DNA of 64,000 nt from Stictocephala bisonia (taxonomy: Eukaryota; Arthropoda; Insecta; Hemiptera; Membracidae): contig JAQJVL010002685.1 in the NCBI GenBank assembly GCA_035578905.1, positions 22,231 to 86,230 of the forward strand, read 5' to 3'. The position numbers were made by a program, and so were the translations under genes. The notes beneath the pieces are model-generated. The model worked only from the letters and a program-made list of their open reading frames with translations. It did not search any database and was not told the origin of the DNA. The first letter of the stretch is position 1. Every line of letters starts with the position of its first letter. Of the stretch, positions 1-10,985 are shown in pieces.

Positions 1-589
1 TTACTCAAGAACTTTATATAGATATAATCTTTGAACTAAATATGAGTTCAATAACACTTCAAGTTTTAAATACAGATTTGTAACATGACTTAATATGCAT
101 ATCATGCTAGCAGATTTATATACTCAATTAATTTGTTGGTCCACAAAATTACCTACCAACGTAATTATCGATGATTAATTAAAAATGTCTATGTTTTCAA
201 TTACTGCACTAATAGATAATATATTAAACATTTATTCTACACTACAGTTAAGCTTGATTTCTTCTTCTTACTCATGTAAGATTTCACGAATAAACTTATT
301 CTGTATTAGTAGTTATAAATAAAATCAATTAATAAATATCTTTATTCACCATTGACAGATACGTAGAATCCGAATAGGCTTCGTCAAATGAGTTATAAAT
401 CTACAGTTAAATTACTTAATATTACAAGTCATCCTAACTCTAAAACTAAGAATAAATTAAGCTTTTTCTATATTAACATGAGAAAAATTACAAATGAAAA
501 AGATTTGTATTCAGCATACTATTCAGTCATGGTGAATATAGGCAGATAGATATCCATAAAGTCAGAGTAATTATAAATTACTCTAGATA

Positions 590-3110
590 AAAGAAAATAT
601 TTTAACTTATTGCTAATCCTTAAGTACGAACATTCCTCTCTCAGCTCGGCTGGTAACATATTGAAATACTTTATTGCAGAATAGGATACTCCTCTTTCGG
701 TGAGTGCTAGATAGTGTTTAGGTGTGCGATATAAATCACCATGTCTTGTATTTTAATTATGTATTTGGTTGTTTTTGGGATAATTATTTTGGTTTTTTTT
801 TTAACTAAGTAATTCATACAAATATACGTGTACGGGTGGGTGGGTGGGTCATCACCACTGTAAGTATATGGGTAGTGAAGTCATTAACTACAACGTGTGA
901 AAGTAAAGTATATAGTTACAAAAATAGCTTCTATTATTCTTCTATGCTAAAACTTTGAAATGTATAAAATTTCCGGTCAACTACGTATTGAAATATAAAA
1001 GCAGTATATTGATGAATTTTTCAGTAATAAACGTGTAAATTTGATGGACAGTGAATTTTAGTTACTCTTTTGTTCCTACTAGGACCAACATTTTTAAAAC
1101 TTGTAAAATTTAAATATGTATGACATAACGCACAATCAAAGGAGGTAGCCAATGAGGTAGTTTGATTTTTCAAATGCGTATTAGTTTCTTAGAGAACAAC
1201 CTTCATAATAAAATAAACTATGAAAATATTGTTTTATGAACTACAATAAATAAATAGTAATTCATACAAACGTGGGTGAAAACAGGGGGAAAATTTTATA
1301 TTTTTAAAATAGAGGTCTGCAAGATATTTTCTGAGTACAATAACTAATAATCCTCAGTGCCCTTTTTTGCTTTTTAAATATCGTTTAGCTTTCAACTGAA
1401 TTGCTCCAAAAGATTATGCCATATGAGAGGTATGATTGAAAATAAGAACAATACACGAGTAGTAACGTTTTAAGATTGGCAATTGGACTTAATTGACGAA
1501 TGGCGTAACAAGCCGATCTGAGTTATGGAATAAGTCCACCTATATGCCCTTTCCAGCTGAAATTACAATCTACAACTAAACCTAAAAACTTAACTCTATC
1601 AGTATTGCTAATTAATTTGGAATTTTGCCAGTCAACATCATGTGCTAATAAGGGTTCAACATTTAGAGTAGGCTAACAAGAAAACTCAATTAAGTGTGTC
1701 TTAATATGATTTATTATTAGTTTATTGGAAGAGAACCAATTTGACAGATTATTCATTTTTGTAACAAGTAATTCTGATTGTTCAAATTAGTTTTTATGTT
1801 TCACAAGAAGTGTTGTGTCATCAGCATATAAAATTACATCTGCAGGTTTTAAAAACTGTGGTAGATTATTTATATATATATATATATTAGAAACAGGAGT
1901 GGTCCTTGAATAAAACCCTGAGGTACTCCATGACGAATGGGCAAGAATGTTGATTGTATAGATTTTCCAGATGATTGTATGATAAATTTTTTGCTTCTTC
2001 ACTTGTATGAAAACTTAATGGTATATCTGTTTATATTTTTAAAGTAATTTTGAAAGCCTTGATTGTGATTAAATATTTTAAACTGATGTAATATTTTAAT
2101 TTTTTTACGTGACATTTTATGCCTGTAGTAAGCCAATCATTATAGAATTTATTTGTTATAGGAATATTTTTTCAGGAGCTGCTGTGTCAACATGATATGA
2201 AAAAATGTTTAGAAATGTATTAAACGTTTCGTTAGGATCATTTTTCAATAAAACACTCTCCCAATTTTTACTACTTTAAACTTGCTTCCATTTATATTTT
2301 TCTTTTTCATTAAAAGGTCTAATTTTGGTGTAACTGTGTTTATTTAAAATAAAGTTAGGCATAAATATCTCCATTACCTGTCCCTTATGGTCAGATAAAC
2401 CTGTGTTGATAGTTGACCCATTGAAATATTCAGACTTAATATCCGTTAAAATATAGTCTATTAACCTTTTTAATCTGTTATTCTGGTAGGATCGTTGGTT
2501 ACTAGGCTTAGTGAAAATGATTGCATTATAGAACAAATGTTATCCTTTTTCATTTGAATTTTGTAGGTAGTCAATGTTGAAATCCCCACAGCAAATAATG
2601 TGCTTGTCTTCATGGGCAATTTTTGAAAAAATAATTTCAAGAGTATCAAATGGAAGGTCAAAATAGTCATTGGGAGGTCGGTAAATATTAAGAATTACAA
2701 TTGGCTTCATTTTAAATGACTTATTATTTTTTTCAGTTTTACTTTAATTGCACTAACTTCAACCCTCTTTGCTTAGGTTAACTAAATCATCTATATTGTT
2801 AGAATGTGTAACTAAATGATTGCTTACAAAGATACAAGATCCTCCATAATTGTTCACTCTACTGTAGTCAGACAATCTTGTGTAATTCTCTAAAGAAAAT
2901 GAATTACTAAGTAATGAGTTCTGCCAATGCTCTGTAAAACAAAGAGTATTAAAACGTGATTTATAGTTGTGAATTATTGCTTCAATTTCTAGTTTCTTGT
3001 TACTTAAGCTCCTAAGATTTTGATTTAAAATGCTTAGGATTGGAGTTTGTCTAAAAAAAGAGTCTGTTTTCGGCAGGGAAGCTGGAAAGGATTTTGGATG
3101 AGGTTTGACT
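590..3110 (-). pseudogene. LINE-A ORF2: endonuclease plus reverse transcriptase, broken
   Basis: The N-terminal endonuclease begins near 3090 (ILNQNLRSLSNKK, then TEHW near 2930) and continues with an SDHKGQ motif near 2385, typical of APE endonucleases. A linker similar to the WLTxGIK region of such LINEs runs to about 2050. The RT resumes at about 1990 with a degenerate PQG/IYINNL block and has YADDTTLLVKHKN near 1810-1835. The C-terminal thumb region is recognisable down to about 600 (NMLPAELREE near 640). Several frameshifts and stops are present, and the palm motifs that should precede YADD are deleted. The encoded enzyme would have nicked the target DNA and primed reverse transcription; this copy cannot do either. 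Confidence 0.8.
826..882 (+). repeat. Short cluster of the GGGTGGGTGGG minisatellite
   Basis: The sequence around 826-882 has the same motif order as the larger array at 3.1-3.55 kb: an ACGTGTA-type start, GGGTGGGTGGGTGGG, then a CATCACCACTGTA-type end. It lies inside the 3' part of LINE-A, so it is a second cluster of this family in the same element. Confidence 0.8.
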
Positions 3111-3111
3111 G

Positions 3112-3555
3112 AAGTAACACAGTGCATGTATGGGTGGGCGAGTGGGTCAATACCACAGTGCGTGGGTGGGTGAGTCAATACAACAGTGTGTGTATGGGTG
3201 GCGGTTGGGTCAATACCACAGTGCATGTATGGGTGGGCTGTTGGGTTAATACAGTAGTACGGATCCAATTCCAATTTACGTATATGGGTGGGTGGGTGGG
3301 CCATCACCACTGTATGTGTCTGGGTAAGCGGGTGGGTTAACACCACTGTATGTGTATGGGTGGGTGGGTGTGCCATCACCACTGTACGTGTATGGGTGGG
3401 TGGGTGGACCATCACCACTGTATGTGTCTGGGTAAGCGGGTGGGTTAACACCACTGTATGTGTATGTATGAGTGGGAGCTGGTCAATACCACTGTACGTG
3501 TATGGGTGGGTGGGTCAATACCACTGTACGTGTATGGGTGTGTGGGTAAAAAGCA
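3112..3555 (+). repeat. G-rich minisatellite array, unit about 30-40 bp
   Basis: About a dozen units share the pattern TATGGGTGGGTGGG, then CAATACCAC or CATCACCAC, then TGTACGTG. Units vary slightly in length and sequence. Runs of three or more GGG tracts separated by single T could form G-quadruplexes. The array sits exactly between ORF1 and ORF2 of LINE-A. Long open frames here on both strands are translated repeat (Val/Trp/Gly-rich or His/Pro/Thr-rich) and not genes. Confidence 0.95.
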
Positions 3556-3649
3556 TACTTTATAATAAATAATCCCAAACACATTTTTCTGTATTTATAT
3601 ATATTTTATGAATAATGATCCGACACCATTTGCTAGGTATGTGATTTTA

Positions 3650-4781
3650 ATTTATGCATTTTTTACATTGTTTTTTTGTTTTTTTTTTTTTCAATGCCAT
3701 TGCTGGAGATGAGGAAATTTGTTGGAGGGATAGGCTACGTTTTTGGTTCTCCTTAATGCTATTAGCAATAACATTACATAGCAAGTTGTTTCCTAGTTTA
3801 TTAAAATGCAGGCCATGCCTAGTGTGATGTCTGTAATTAAAAGTATCTAACTTAATTGAAGTAAAATTGAACCTTTTTGCTACATCAATATCTATGCCTG
3901 CGTTAACCTTACTAATGTTTCTATTAAACCTAGTATTATCAAACCGGAAAGGAACATGTATTAAGTGAACGTTCGTACTTACGGGTATGCGATCCAGTGG
4001 AGATAGATTCAGGGCAGGTGATTGGCAATGTGGGGCAGTAAAATCGGTTGTTCCTGCGAGGACGACGAGATGGTCTCCAGAAACGAGGTCCTTAGACATG
4101 GCTACAGCAGATTCTGCGACGTTTTTGAAGGGAGCGCCGGGACGGCTGAGTACCATACTCTGATAATCTTCGCCCAGCTCCTTCTGAAGATTCATACCAC
4201 ACCTCTTGCCATGGCTATTGGCAATGACGTACACTCGCTTCTTCTTTCTTTGAGTTGTTCCAGGTTTACTGTGTGTTACTTGCTGAATATGACTTTGGAT
4301 TTGATTATGGCTCTGGCTATTTTCTAATATCGTGTAACGGGGTTAGAAGCAGGAATCGGATTAGATTTGAGAACTTCACTGTAGTTCCTCCTCTTGGTGG
4401 ATGGTACTTGCTGCCATATTGAATCCTGTACTCTGTTTGATGTCGGCGTCTTCAATGGTTCTGAGGTGATCTTTGATGTTATTTCACGATCAAGTCGAAT
4501 CTTCAAACTTTTTATTGTTTTCTGAGCTTTCTCCAAGTCAGCAGTCAAACACTTTATAATTTATATTTTAGAGTCTACGTCACAGTCACATATCACACTG
4601 GGATTCCGCGAAGTATATTAAACTTGGTCCACACAGTTGACACACCTCAATGTAGATCTTCTTTTACCTACACTCATCCAGTCGTCTAAGCTTCTACTTA
4701 GACATGAAAGTTTAGCTTACATTTGTAGTGACTTATATTTTCACCACTTCGCGTTACAAAGCAGACTTGACAAGTGGCCAT
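3650..4781 (-). pseudogene. LINE-A ORF1: zinc finger, coiled segment and SGNH-type hydrolase, broken
   Basis: A start at 4781 gives a C-x2-C zinc-finger beginning that reads through a KCKLNFHV block, as in PHD-like ORF1 fingers, then a stop. A Lys/Leu-rich, probably coiled segment follows at 4324-4548. An open stretch at 3647-4234 carries three SGNH-hydrolase-like blocks: NSHGK near the start (block I, Ser), AGTTDF (block III, usually GTND) and HTRHGLHFN (block V, with the catalytic His). Esterase-type ORF1 proteins are known from CR1-like LINEs, where they are thought to act in RNP formation. The GTTDF form differs from the canonical Asn, so activity would be doubtful even if the frame were intact. 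Confidence 0.75.
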
Positions 4782-4879
4782 GACGACGAAAACGACTACT
4801 AAAAGTTGTGACTCACGCGGAACGGAACGAGGGCTTAAGCACGGTAGGGAAAGGGACGTCCGCACCGTCTTTTCATGTC

Positions 4880-4938
4880 AATATCACTGTACGTGTTTGT
4901 GTGGGCGGGTGGGTCAATACCACTGTACGTACATATCA
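4880..4938 (+). repeat. Short cluster of the GGGTGGGTGGG-family minisatellite
   Basis: Two units of the same family (ATATCACTGTACGTG, GGGCGGGTGGG, CAATACCACTGTACGT) lie just upstream of the LINE-A ORF1 start, marking the 5' limit of the recognisable element. Confidence 0.85.
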
Positions 4939-5384
4939 CCTCTAAGTAATTATTTTAATTTATTAATGAATATATTTTAAGTGTCATATCACAAGTGCCT
5001 ACACTAGTAACTAAATAAATTAACAAGTGCATATTACTAGACTTCGGCTACTTGAACTAGAATGAGGGTTAATTTCTGACAGTTAATTTCTGAAAGAGCT
5101 GGTCATATCAATGAACATAAAATAAGAAAATAAATGTATATCGTCATAACTTTTCATCATATACCCTCACAATTAAGAGGAACTGTAAACGTGTTAAAAA
5201 AATAAAGTAGATGACGATTTGATAATATAAAAAAGAGGCAAGCAGTTATTTTTTAGCTAATTGATAAAACTATATTCCAATAGATAACAAATATAATTAG
5301 CATATTTATATCCAATAAATATAAATAATACTTTAAAATTGTGTATATACATTTGCCTTTACATTCACAACTGCTGCCATATTA

Positions 5385-5905
5385 CTGACTTTATGGTTTG
5401 TTACTCTATGAATGTAAAAGGCATTTCCAATCTGTGTTCCGTGTAAAAAAAAATCTGTGACGTCACTGACTTTTTGATTTGTTACTCTACGAATGTAAAA
5501 GGCATTTTCAATGTGTGTGCCCTGTAAAAACAATCTCAAATGTCACTGACTTTGTGGTCTGTTACTCGATGAGTGTAAAAGGCATTCACCATCTGGGTGC
5601 TATGTAAAAACTCCAACTGGGTGGCTTGTTACTCGATGAATGTAAAAGCCATTTCCAATCTGAGTTCCGTGTAAAAACAATCTGTGACGTCACTGACTTT
5701 TTGGTTTGTTACTCTACGAATGTAAAAGGCATTTTCAATGTGGGTGCCCTGTAAAAACATTCTCTAATGTCACTGACTTTGTGGTCTGTTACTTGATGAA
5801 TGTAAAAGCCATTTTCAATTTGGGTGCCGTGTAAAACAATCTGTGATATCACTTAATGTGTGGTTTGTTACTCTATGAATGTAAAAGGAATTTAGCTCAA
5901 ATGTG
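5385..5905 (+). repeat. Tandem satellite, about 80-bp unit, about seven copies
   Basis: Landmark GTTACTC(T/G)A(T/C)GAATGTAAAA recurs near 5400, 5481, 5561, 5628, 5708, 5788 and 5867, with spacing close to 80 bp except one unit of about 67 bp. Between landmarks the units share GGCATTTTCAAT, GTGCC(G)TGTAAAAAC and TCACTGACTTT. Divergence between units is moderate. Open frames across it are repeat translation. Confidence 0.93.
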
Positions 5906-6487
5906 TCCATCGAGTAAAATCTTCTTGTTGTAATGATTTTTACCTCAGAATCTCATATCTGTGGGTAGTATAAAAAATCAATTCAATGCAATTATATCCA
6001 CCCCTTTTATTCCACCTAAACGTCGGTCACAATAGGATGATTAAATGCCTTTATTACCCGGTTGTTCACCCCGGAAACAAATGGGTGGCAATATCCAGCA
6101 AAATGCTTTTCAAATTATCACACTTTATTGCACTCCAATATCTGCTAGACAGCTTTTTGGTTAAATTTTATCATTTTATCGATCTTTTTAAAACTTACAG
6201 TGATTTTGTTTTTAACATGAATACCAACAGCAGCAGTGTAATACAACTATTGTTATCAACTTTTAGGGATAAGGGTTGAGTTTAGGAATCGGCCTTAATA
6301 AACTTCAGTTAAGGGCTGAAAATATTGAACAGAAAAAATCTTGATAACCAGAATGAAATCATATTTATATACGTCTTAGTAAACCTTATCAATTCCTTAT
6401 TAATTAGTAAGACGATGATCGTCAAGATATGGGCAAGTATGAGGGGTGAATGAGGGTGATGAGTTTAGGTGAACGAGTCAGTTCATT
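5906..6487. other. No gene seen
   Basis: AT-rich sequence with one 97-codon open frame that has no recognisable motif. I regard it as chance. Confidence 0.6.
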
Positions 6488-6722
6488 GTCACTAAGGTTG
6501 ACTGTTCCTCAGAAACAGCTATTTATTAGTAGCCCAATTGCCAGAGCTACACAGCTTTATGTGGAATCCGAACCACGTGGTGTTGGTCTGATTTTCAGAT
6601 AACCTGGCAAGCCTGACACTCAGTTCGCTTCCCTACACAACATTCGAACCTTCACTACCATCTAACATGAACACCCCAGACTTCTCTAGTAGTATCCAAG
6701 CTGATGGCAACCATTGAGCGGC
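6488..6722 (-). repeat. SINE-like dispersed repeat, copy 1 (minus orientation)
   Basis: Read on the minus strand it contains ACACTACTAGAG, AGTCTGGGGTG, a CAGACCAAC block, GTGGTTCGGATTCCAC, AAAGCTGTGTAGCTCTGG and TATTAATAAATAGCTG. The same ordered blocks appear at 15.1-15.7, 32.75-33.1 and 46.2 kb, so it belongs to a dispersed family of about 330-350 bp. GGTTCGGATTCC resembles a pol III B box, hinting at a SINE. Confidence 0.8.
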
Positions 6723-9700
6723 CATTACATAAGGCATTCATATTTTAACTACATGTTTATTTATTTCAAAGTGTTATATTAAATAAAATCCATCTCATTG
6801 ATATTATTTCCCAAAATATTGTAGGACCATAAAGATAAAGATTGTTTTCATTCATGATTCATAATTTTCGCGCAGAATTTTTAATGTGATTTAATTACTT
6901 TAATTACGTAATAAATAACGAATAGGTAAAAATTAAGCTAGTTTTTTTATAGTTATTATTGATCAATATTCGTTTTGTTTTAGTCCCGTACTGCGTACTT
7001 ATTTCTACATGACCTCCTTACAACATGTTTCTAACATTTCTTATTTCATGCTTCCATGTCATTTTCTCGTTCATTTGCTTTGACAAACGTTTACAGGGAA
7101 GAAAGCTATTCTACCCCTCACTGCTCTTCGAACTACATAGATTATCTGAAGTACTGGCAATATCGATGTTGGTGGAAATACATTTTCTACGATAAAATTG
7201 TTTTTATTTGTAAGTATAAATAGTTTTTATTAGTATTATTATAACATGAGGCCAACACAACTTTGTGCGTAGCCTATTTTAACGTAAATATTAATAGCTA
7301 GGGGACACCCTTGCACGCTTCGCGTACCAACCCCGACTATCGCTGCGCTCGATACATCTCAGCCTTCGGCCTCGGCATGAGACTTTGACTACAAATTTAT
7401 TTGTAGTCAATGTCAGAAATAATAAGGATAAAATTTTTTTCAAACATAAGTGCTATGTAGTAACGAAAATAAAACTGAATCGCTCAATACAAACAAATAT
7501 AACAAATCCCTTTATAAATAAATAATATTTACTCTTTTCAGAAATCTTTGTTATTACTCTAAATAAGTGAATTTAGTATGACATAATTTTGTTCTTAACT
7601 TTGACGAAGAACAAATTAATTAGATAAAAAACATATAGCAACCGCTTTAAATACGACTCCTTGAAAGTCTGAATGATGATATCTTTCAGGCTAAGCGAAT
7701 TACATCAATTTGAAATTAAGTTTGTAATTTTAATTACAAGGACTATCTCTCCTAAATGAATGACGTTTCATGAGTTAAAACGCTTTAAAGTTATTTTCGT
7801 TCACCAAAGATGTAGCCCTTTTTTATAAAAGACATTTATTTAACTTAGGTGTGGCTTTATATTAAATAAATACATATTACATGAAATGAACCTTAATAAT
7901 TTGTTTCGTATGTATTTCAAGCGGGTGGTTTTTAATTATAGTCCTTTATAGTATATAATATTTACATTTATAGTATATAATATTTTCCAATATTATATAC
8001 TAATAAATGCACCAACGTCAATCACTTTTTACCACATCAACAACTAAATTAATAAAACTAATAACAATAAAATCTTAAACTTAATAATATAATAACACAT
8101 AAAATATAATAAAATGTAATCATGTGTGGCATATCATGCTAAATAAACCAATCAAATGTAGTAATAAAATCATCAATAAGTAATAATTAACAATAGTATA
8201 TATAAAATTTATAAATTAAATAACAACAATTTAAAATTCTAATAAAATACTGGTCATTTGGTTTTAAAATAGTGCAAGTTGTGCTCATTAAAAGAAAGTA
8301 AAACAGTAGTCTTATTATTTATTCCGTCTCCCTTTATTGCTATGGCACACATGCTACTCTCTCATGCATTCCTTTTATGCTGGTTGATAAGGGGAGCATT
8401 GTCCTAACTATGAAGATGGTTGACACTACTCCCACTGTCGGTGGCCATCTGATGTCTCGGGACCATCTGATCGTCTCCGAGATCATCAACCGTCTCATGA
8501 CTCTGGAATACTAGTCATCTGAGGATGGCTTCGGAAACGTTCAAGAAAATTTTATTTTATTTTAGTTTTTAAATATGAGTTTCATATACAGTATTTTAAT
8601 TTCTCAAAAAATCGTTGTACTTTTTTCTTTATTTATTTATTAGTATATCTAGGTATATTATTCGGGAATATGGACATTTATCGATGTGTATATATAAAAT
8701 GATACTTTTATGTTGAATTTAAAGAACGGCATACAGATTAATATATGTAACCTTTATGTCTTCCAGTACTTAATATTTCAGACAAATCAGCTCCGTTGTA
8801 TAAAATAATTATTAAAACTTTACTTGATTCATTTAGTTTTCATTCTGGCCTGATTCAAACTAAAACTGAAGGCTATTAAAACAGTACTTACTCACTCAAA
8901 CAGGAACTCAAAATAAAATATACTTCTCTTCAAATAAAATAAAACCGTATTTAAAGAACAAATGAAAACTGGCACAAATAAAAATAATATAAATTCAAAC
9001 TTAATCACTTTACTACTTTTATATTTAAAAATCACTTTTCCCTTATCTCAGAGAAACTACTGAGGATGCCACATCACAGTATGGGCGAAACGTTTGGTCA
9101 TCTTGTAAATATTGTAGATAGTACCTTGACGTGGTTGTCACCGGAAACTGTAGAGTCTAGTTTAGAACAAGATGTTAACACTTTCAAGTCTGGTTAAAGA
9201 AGAAGGAGGGTAGTCTCACACACACCCTAAACTTTGAGTGTATTTAATTTCAACCAATCAGGAACATACAAAATTAAACAGTTGATTCAGTCTATAAATT
9301 AACTTTTGGTCTTTGAAAAATGTATATAATCTTTTTTACACATCAAATCATATGCTAAAAACACATGCAAAACATCAAACAGTAGTTTAAAAAAGGTACC
9401 CATGAGGTAATAAGTATATTTTTTTCTTTATTAGATGATGTGGGTTTTTTTCTTCAAATTATAAATATCTCATAAGTGATTATCTTCGAGATAATTGGAC
9501 TCTAAATTATTAAAATCCTGTGATAATTATTATGTGTTGCGATCGGTATAATATCATTAGTATCATTTAATATATATTCTTAATTGTCCTTATGGATCAA
9601 CTAACCTTCTCGTATATTTTTGCAATCTCGAAAATATTAATTTATTTTAAAATATTCAGAAGATTTTTCCTAGTTATATACTCTGCGAAATTGTAGTAAA

Positions 9701-10500
9701 GATTTTAGTGTGTTTAAACCATAATAAATGTATATCTAAAACATTTAAAATTTCCATTTTGGAGCTATATAGTAGGTTTTTATTGACAATAAATGTTTTA
9801 TTATTTAAGTACGATTTTTTTCCTAGACGAGTTATGACATTATATTAACTGATGAATTTCTTTGGACCACAAAGCAAATTAATTTTAGGCCTCTCAAAAC
9901 TTATTTTGTATTTAAAAATTCAATGTGTTTAAATTTGTATCAGTCATTTTTATATATTTCATAGATTTTTAAAGCATTTATTTTATTACTGTTTAAGCTT
10001 TGTTAAAATTAAATTTATAAAATGGCACGCAATATTATATGAGGAAAACATGTTTTAGACAAACTTAGCAGAAAGTAAAATAGTCAATTTACTCTATGAA
10101 TTTGACTGCTGAGTAATGTAAACTATAAATGGCTCATTTTTGTAGGTTTAAGATGATGATACAATTTTGTACACATGCTGTATTTTTCCTAGTAAAGAAC
10201 ATTAAGCTAATTTAATAATATATATATATATATTATAACTTATACACATTATATGTGCAATAATAGGAATGGAATAATAATGCAATGATATGAATAATAA
10301 CACGTTTTAACAAAGAAATTACAAATAATAATATTTTTATACTTCATTCATAGCCAGTCCTCAATAATTATAAACGCAATAAGGTAAAAAATGATTTACT
10401 ACAGTTAGTTTTTTTTCAAAATAATTATAACATATAAGTTATATCATTTATTGTATATACAAATAGATTTCCTAGACCTTTTCTGTTAATTCACTACCAC
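6723..10500. other. Gene-free AT-rich stretch with short palindromes and repeat fragments
   Basis: No credible coding sequence. It holds a GC-richer patch at 7295-7385, followed by an inverted pair GACTACAAAT/ATTTGTAGTC at about 7390-7412. A palindrome built on TAGTATATAATATT lies near 7970-8000. A GC-richer repeat-like block occupies 8320-8545. Near 9056-9170 is a dispersed repeat piece (GTTGTCACCGGAAA) also found near 17.88-17.93 kb. Confidence 0.6.
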
Positions 10501-10504
10501 TAAT

Positions 10505-10562
10505 TTGCTTTGGTTATGTTAGGTTTGGTTACGCTCCGTTAGGATTGGTTAGGTTTAGTTAA
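10505..10562 (+). repeat. Degenerate GGTTAGGTTTGGTTA tract
   Basis: Several imperfect GGTTA/GTTAGG units occur in 55 bp. They resemble the short TTAGG-related tracts scattered through many insect genomes. The tract is too short and degenerate to be a telomere. A complementary CCTAACCAACCTAACC tract lies near 17358. Confidence 0.5.
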
Positions 10563-10569
10563 TTAGTTA

Positions 10570-10985
10570 ATTTATTTATTTATAATTGAAAAAATGTATT
10601 ACAACATCTGGCCCGATCAAGTGAACAAGACTTATCGATAGGGTACATATACATTACATTCATACAAACATTTTGGCTCAAAATATATTACTTTTTAAAC
10701 TAATGTTAAATCCAAATTATAATGCTGGTGGACTTGGTGCAAACGGCAATATTTATAAAAAGTGGCATTTTTAACATTATTAAAGGATGCATAAAGGATA
10801 GGAACATTAATGTTTTGTAAAAGGCATGAATTTCAATAATTATATTTTCTAAATGAAAGACATTAAATGTACTTAAACAACAAATTAGCATGAAAAAAAT
10901 GTATACTCATTTATAAGACTATTAACTAGACCTATTTAACTTTCACTTGAAATGCCTGGACTGCATTCTTTTCATTTAGGGTCTA
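10570..10985 (-). mobile_element. Possible LINE 3' end fragment
   Basis: The strand and texture resemble the 3' ends of the other LINE copies: a TTTATTTATTTATAATTG start followed on the minus strand by a decayed frame rich in Leu/Phe/Lys. No RT motif is preserved, so the call rests on resemblance only. Confidence 0.3.

Larger units (their letters stand above)
560..4870 (-). mobile_element. Decayed non-LTR retrotransposon (LINE-A), CR1/Jockey-like, two ORFs
   Basis: Read on the minus strand, the order is ORF1 (zinc finger, short coiled segment, SGNH hydrolase) and then ORF2 (APE-type endonuclease, reverse transcriptase with YADD, C-terminal tail), the layout of a CR1/Jockey-type LINE. All pieces lie in broken frames, so the copy is dead. 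A G-rich minisatellite occupies the space between ORF1 and ORF2. About 200-300 codons are missing between the endonuclease/RT linker and the RT block holding YADD. Ends are estimated from where protein similarity stops; no target-site duplication was identified. The exact clade is not determined. Confidence 0.85.

Noticed and set aside
3122..3572. Long Val/Trp/Gly-rich and His/Pro/Thr-rich open frames
   Set aside because: Both are translated minisatellite on opposite strands.
5385..5905. CRISPR-like regular repeats
   Set aside because: Units are contiguous and diverged over their full 80 bp, with no unique spacers; a eukaryotic satellite.
10505..10562. Telomere or interstitial telomeric repeat
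   Set aside because: Only a few degenerate GGTTA/TTAGG units; nothing array-like.
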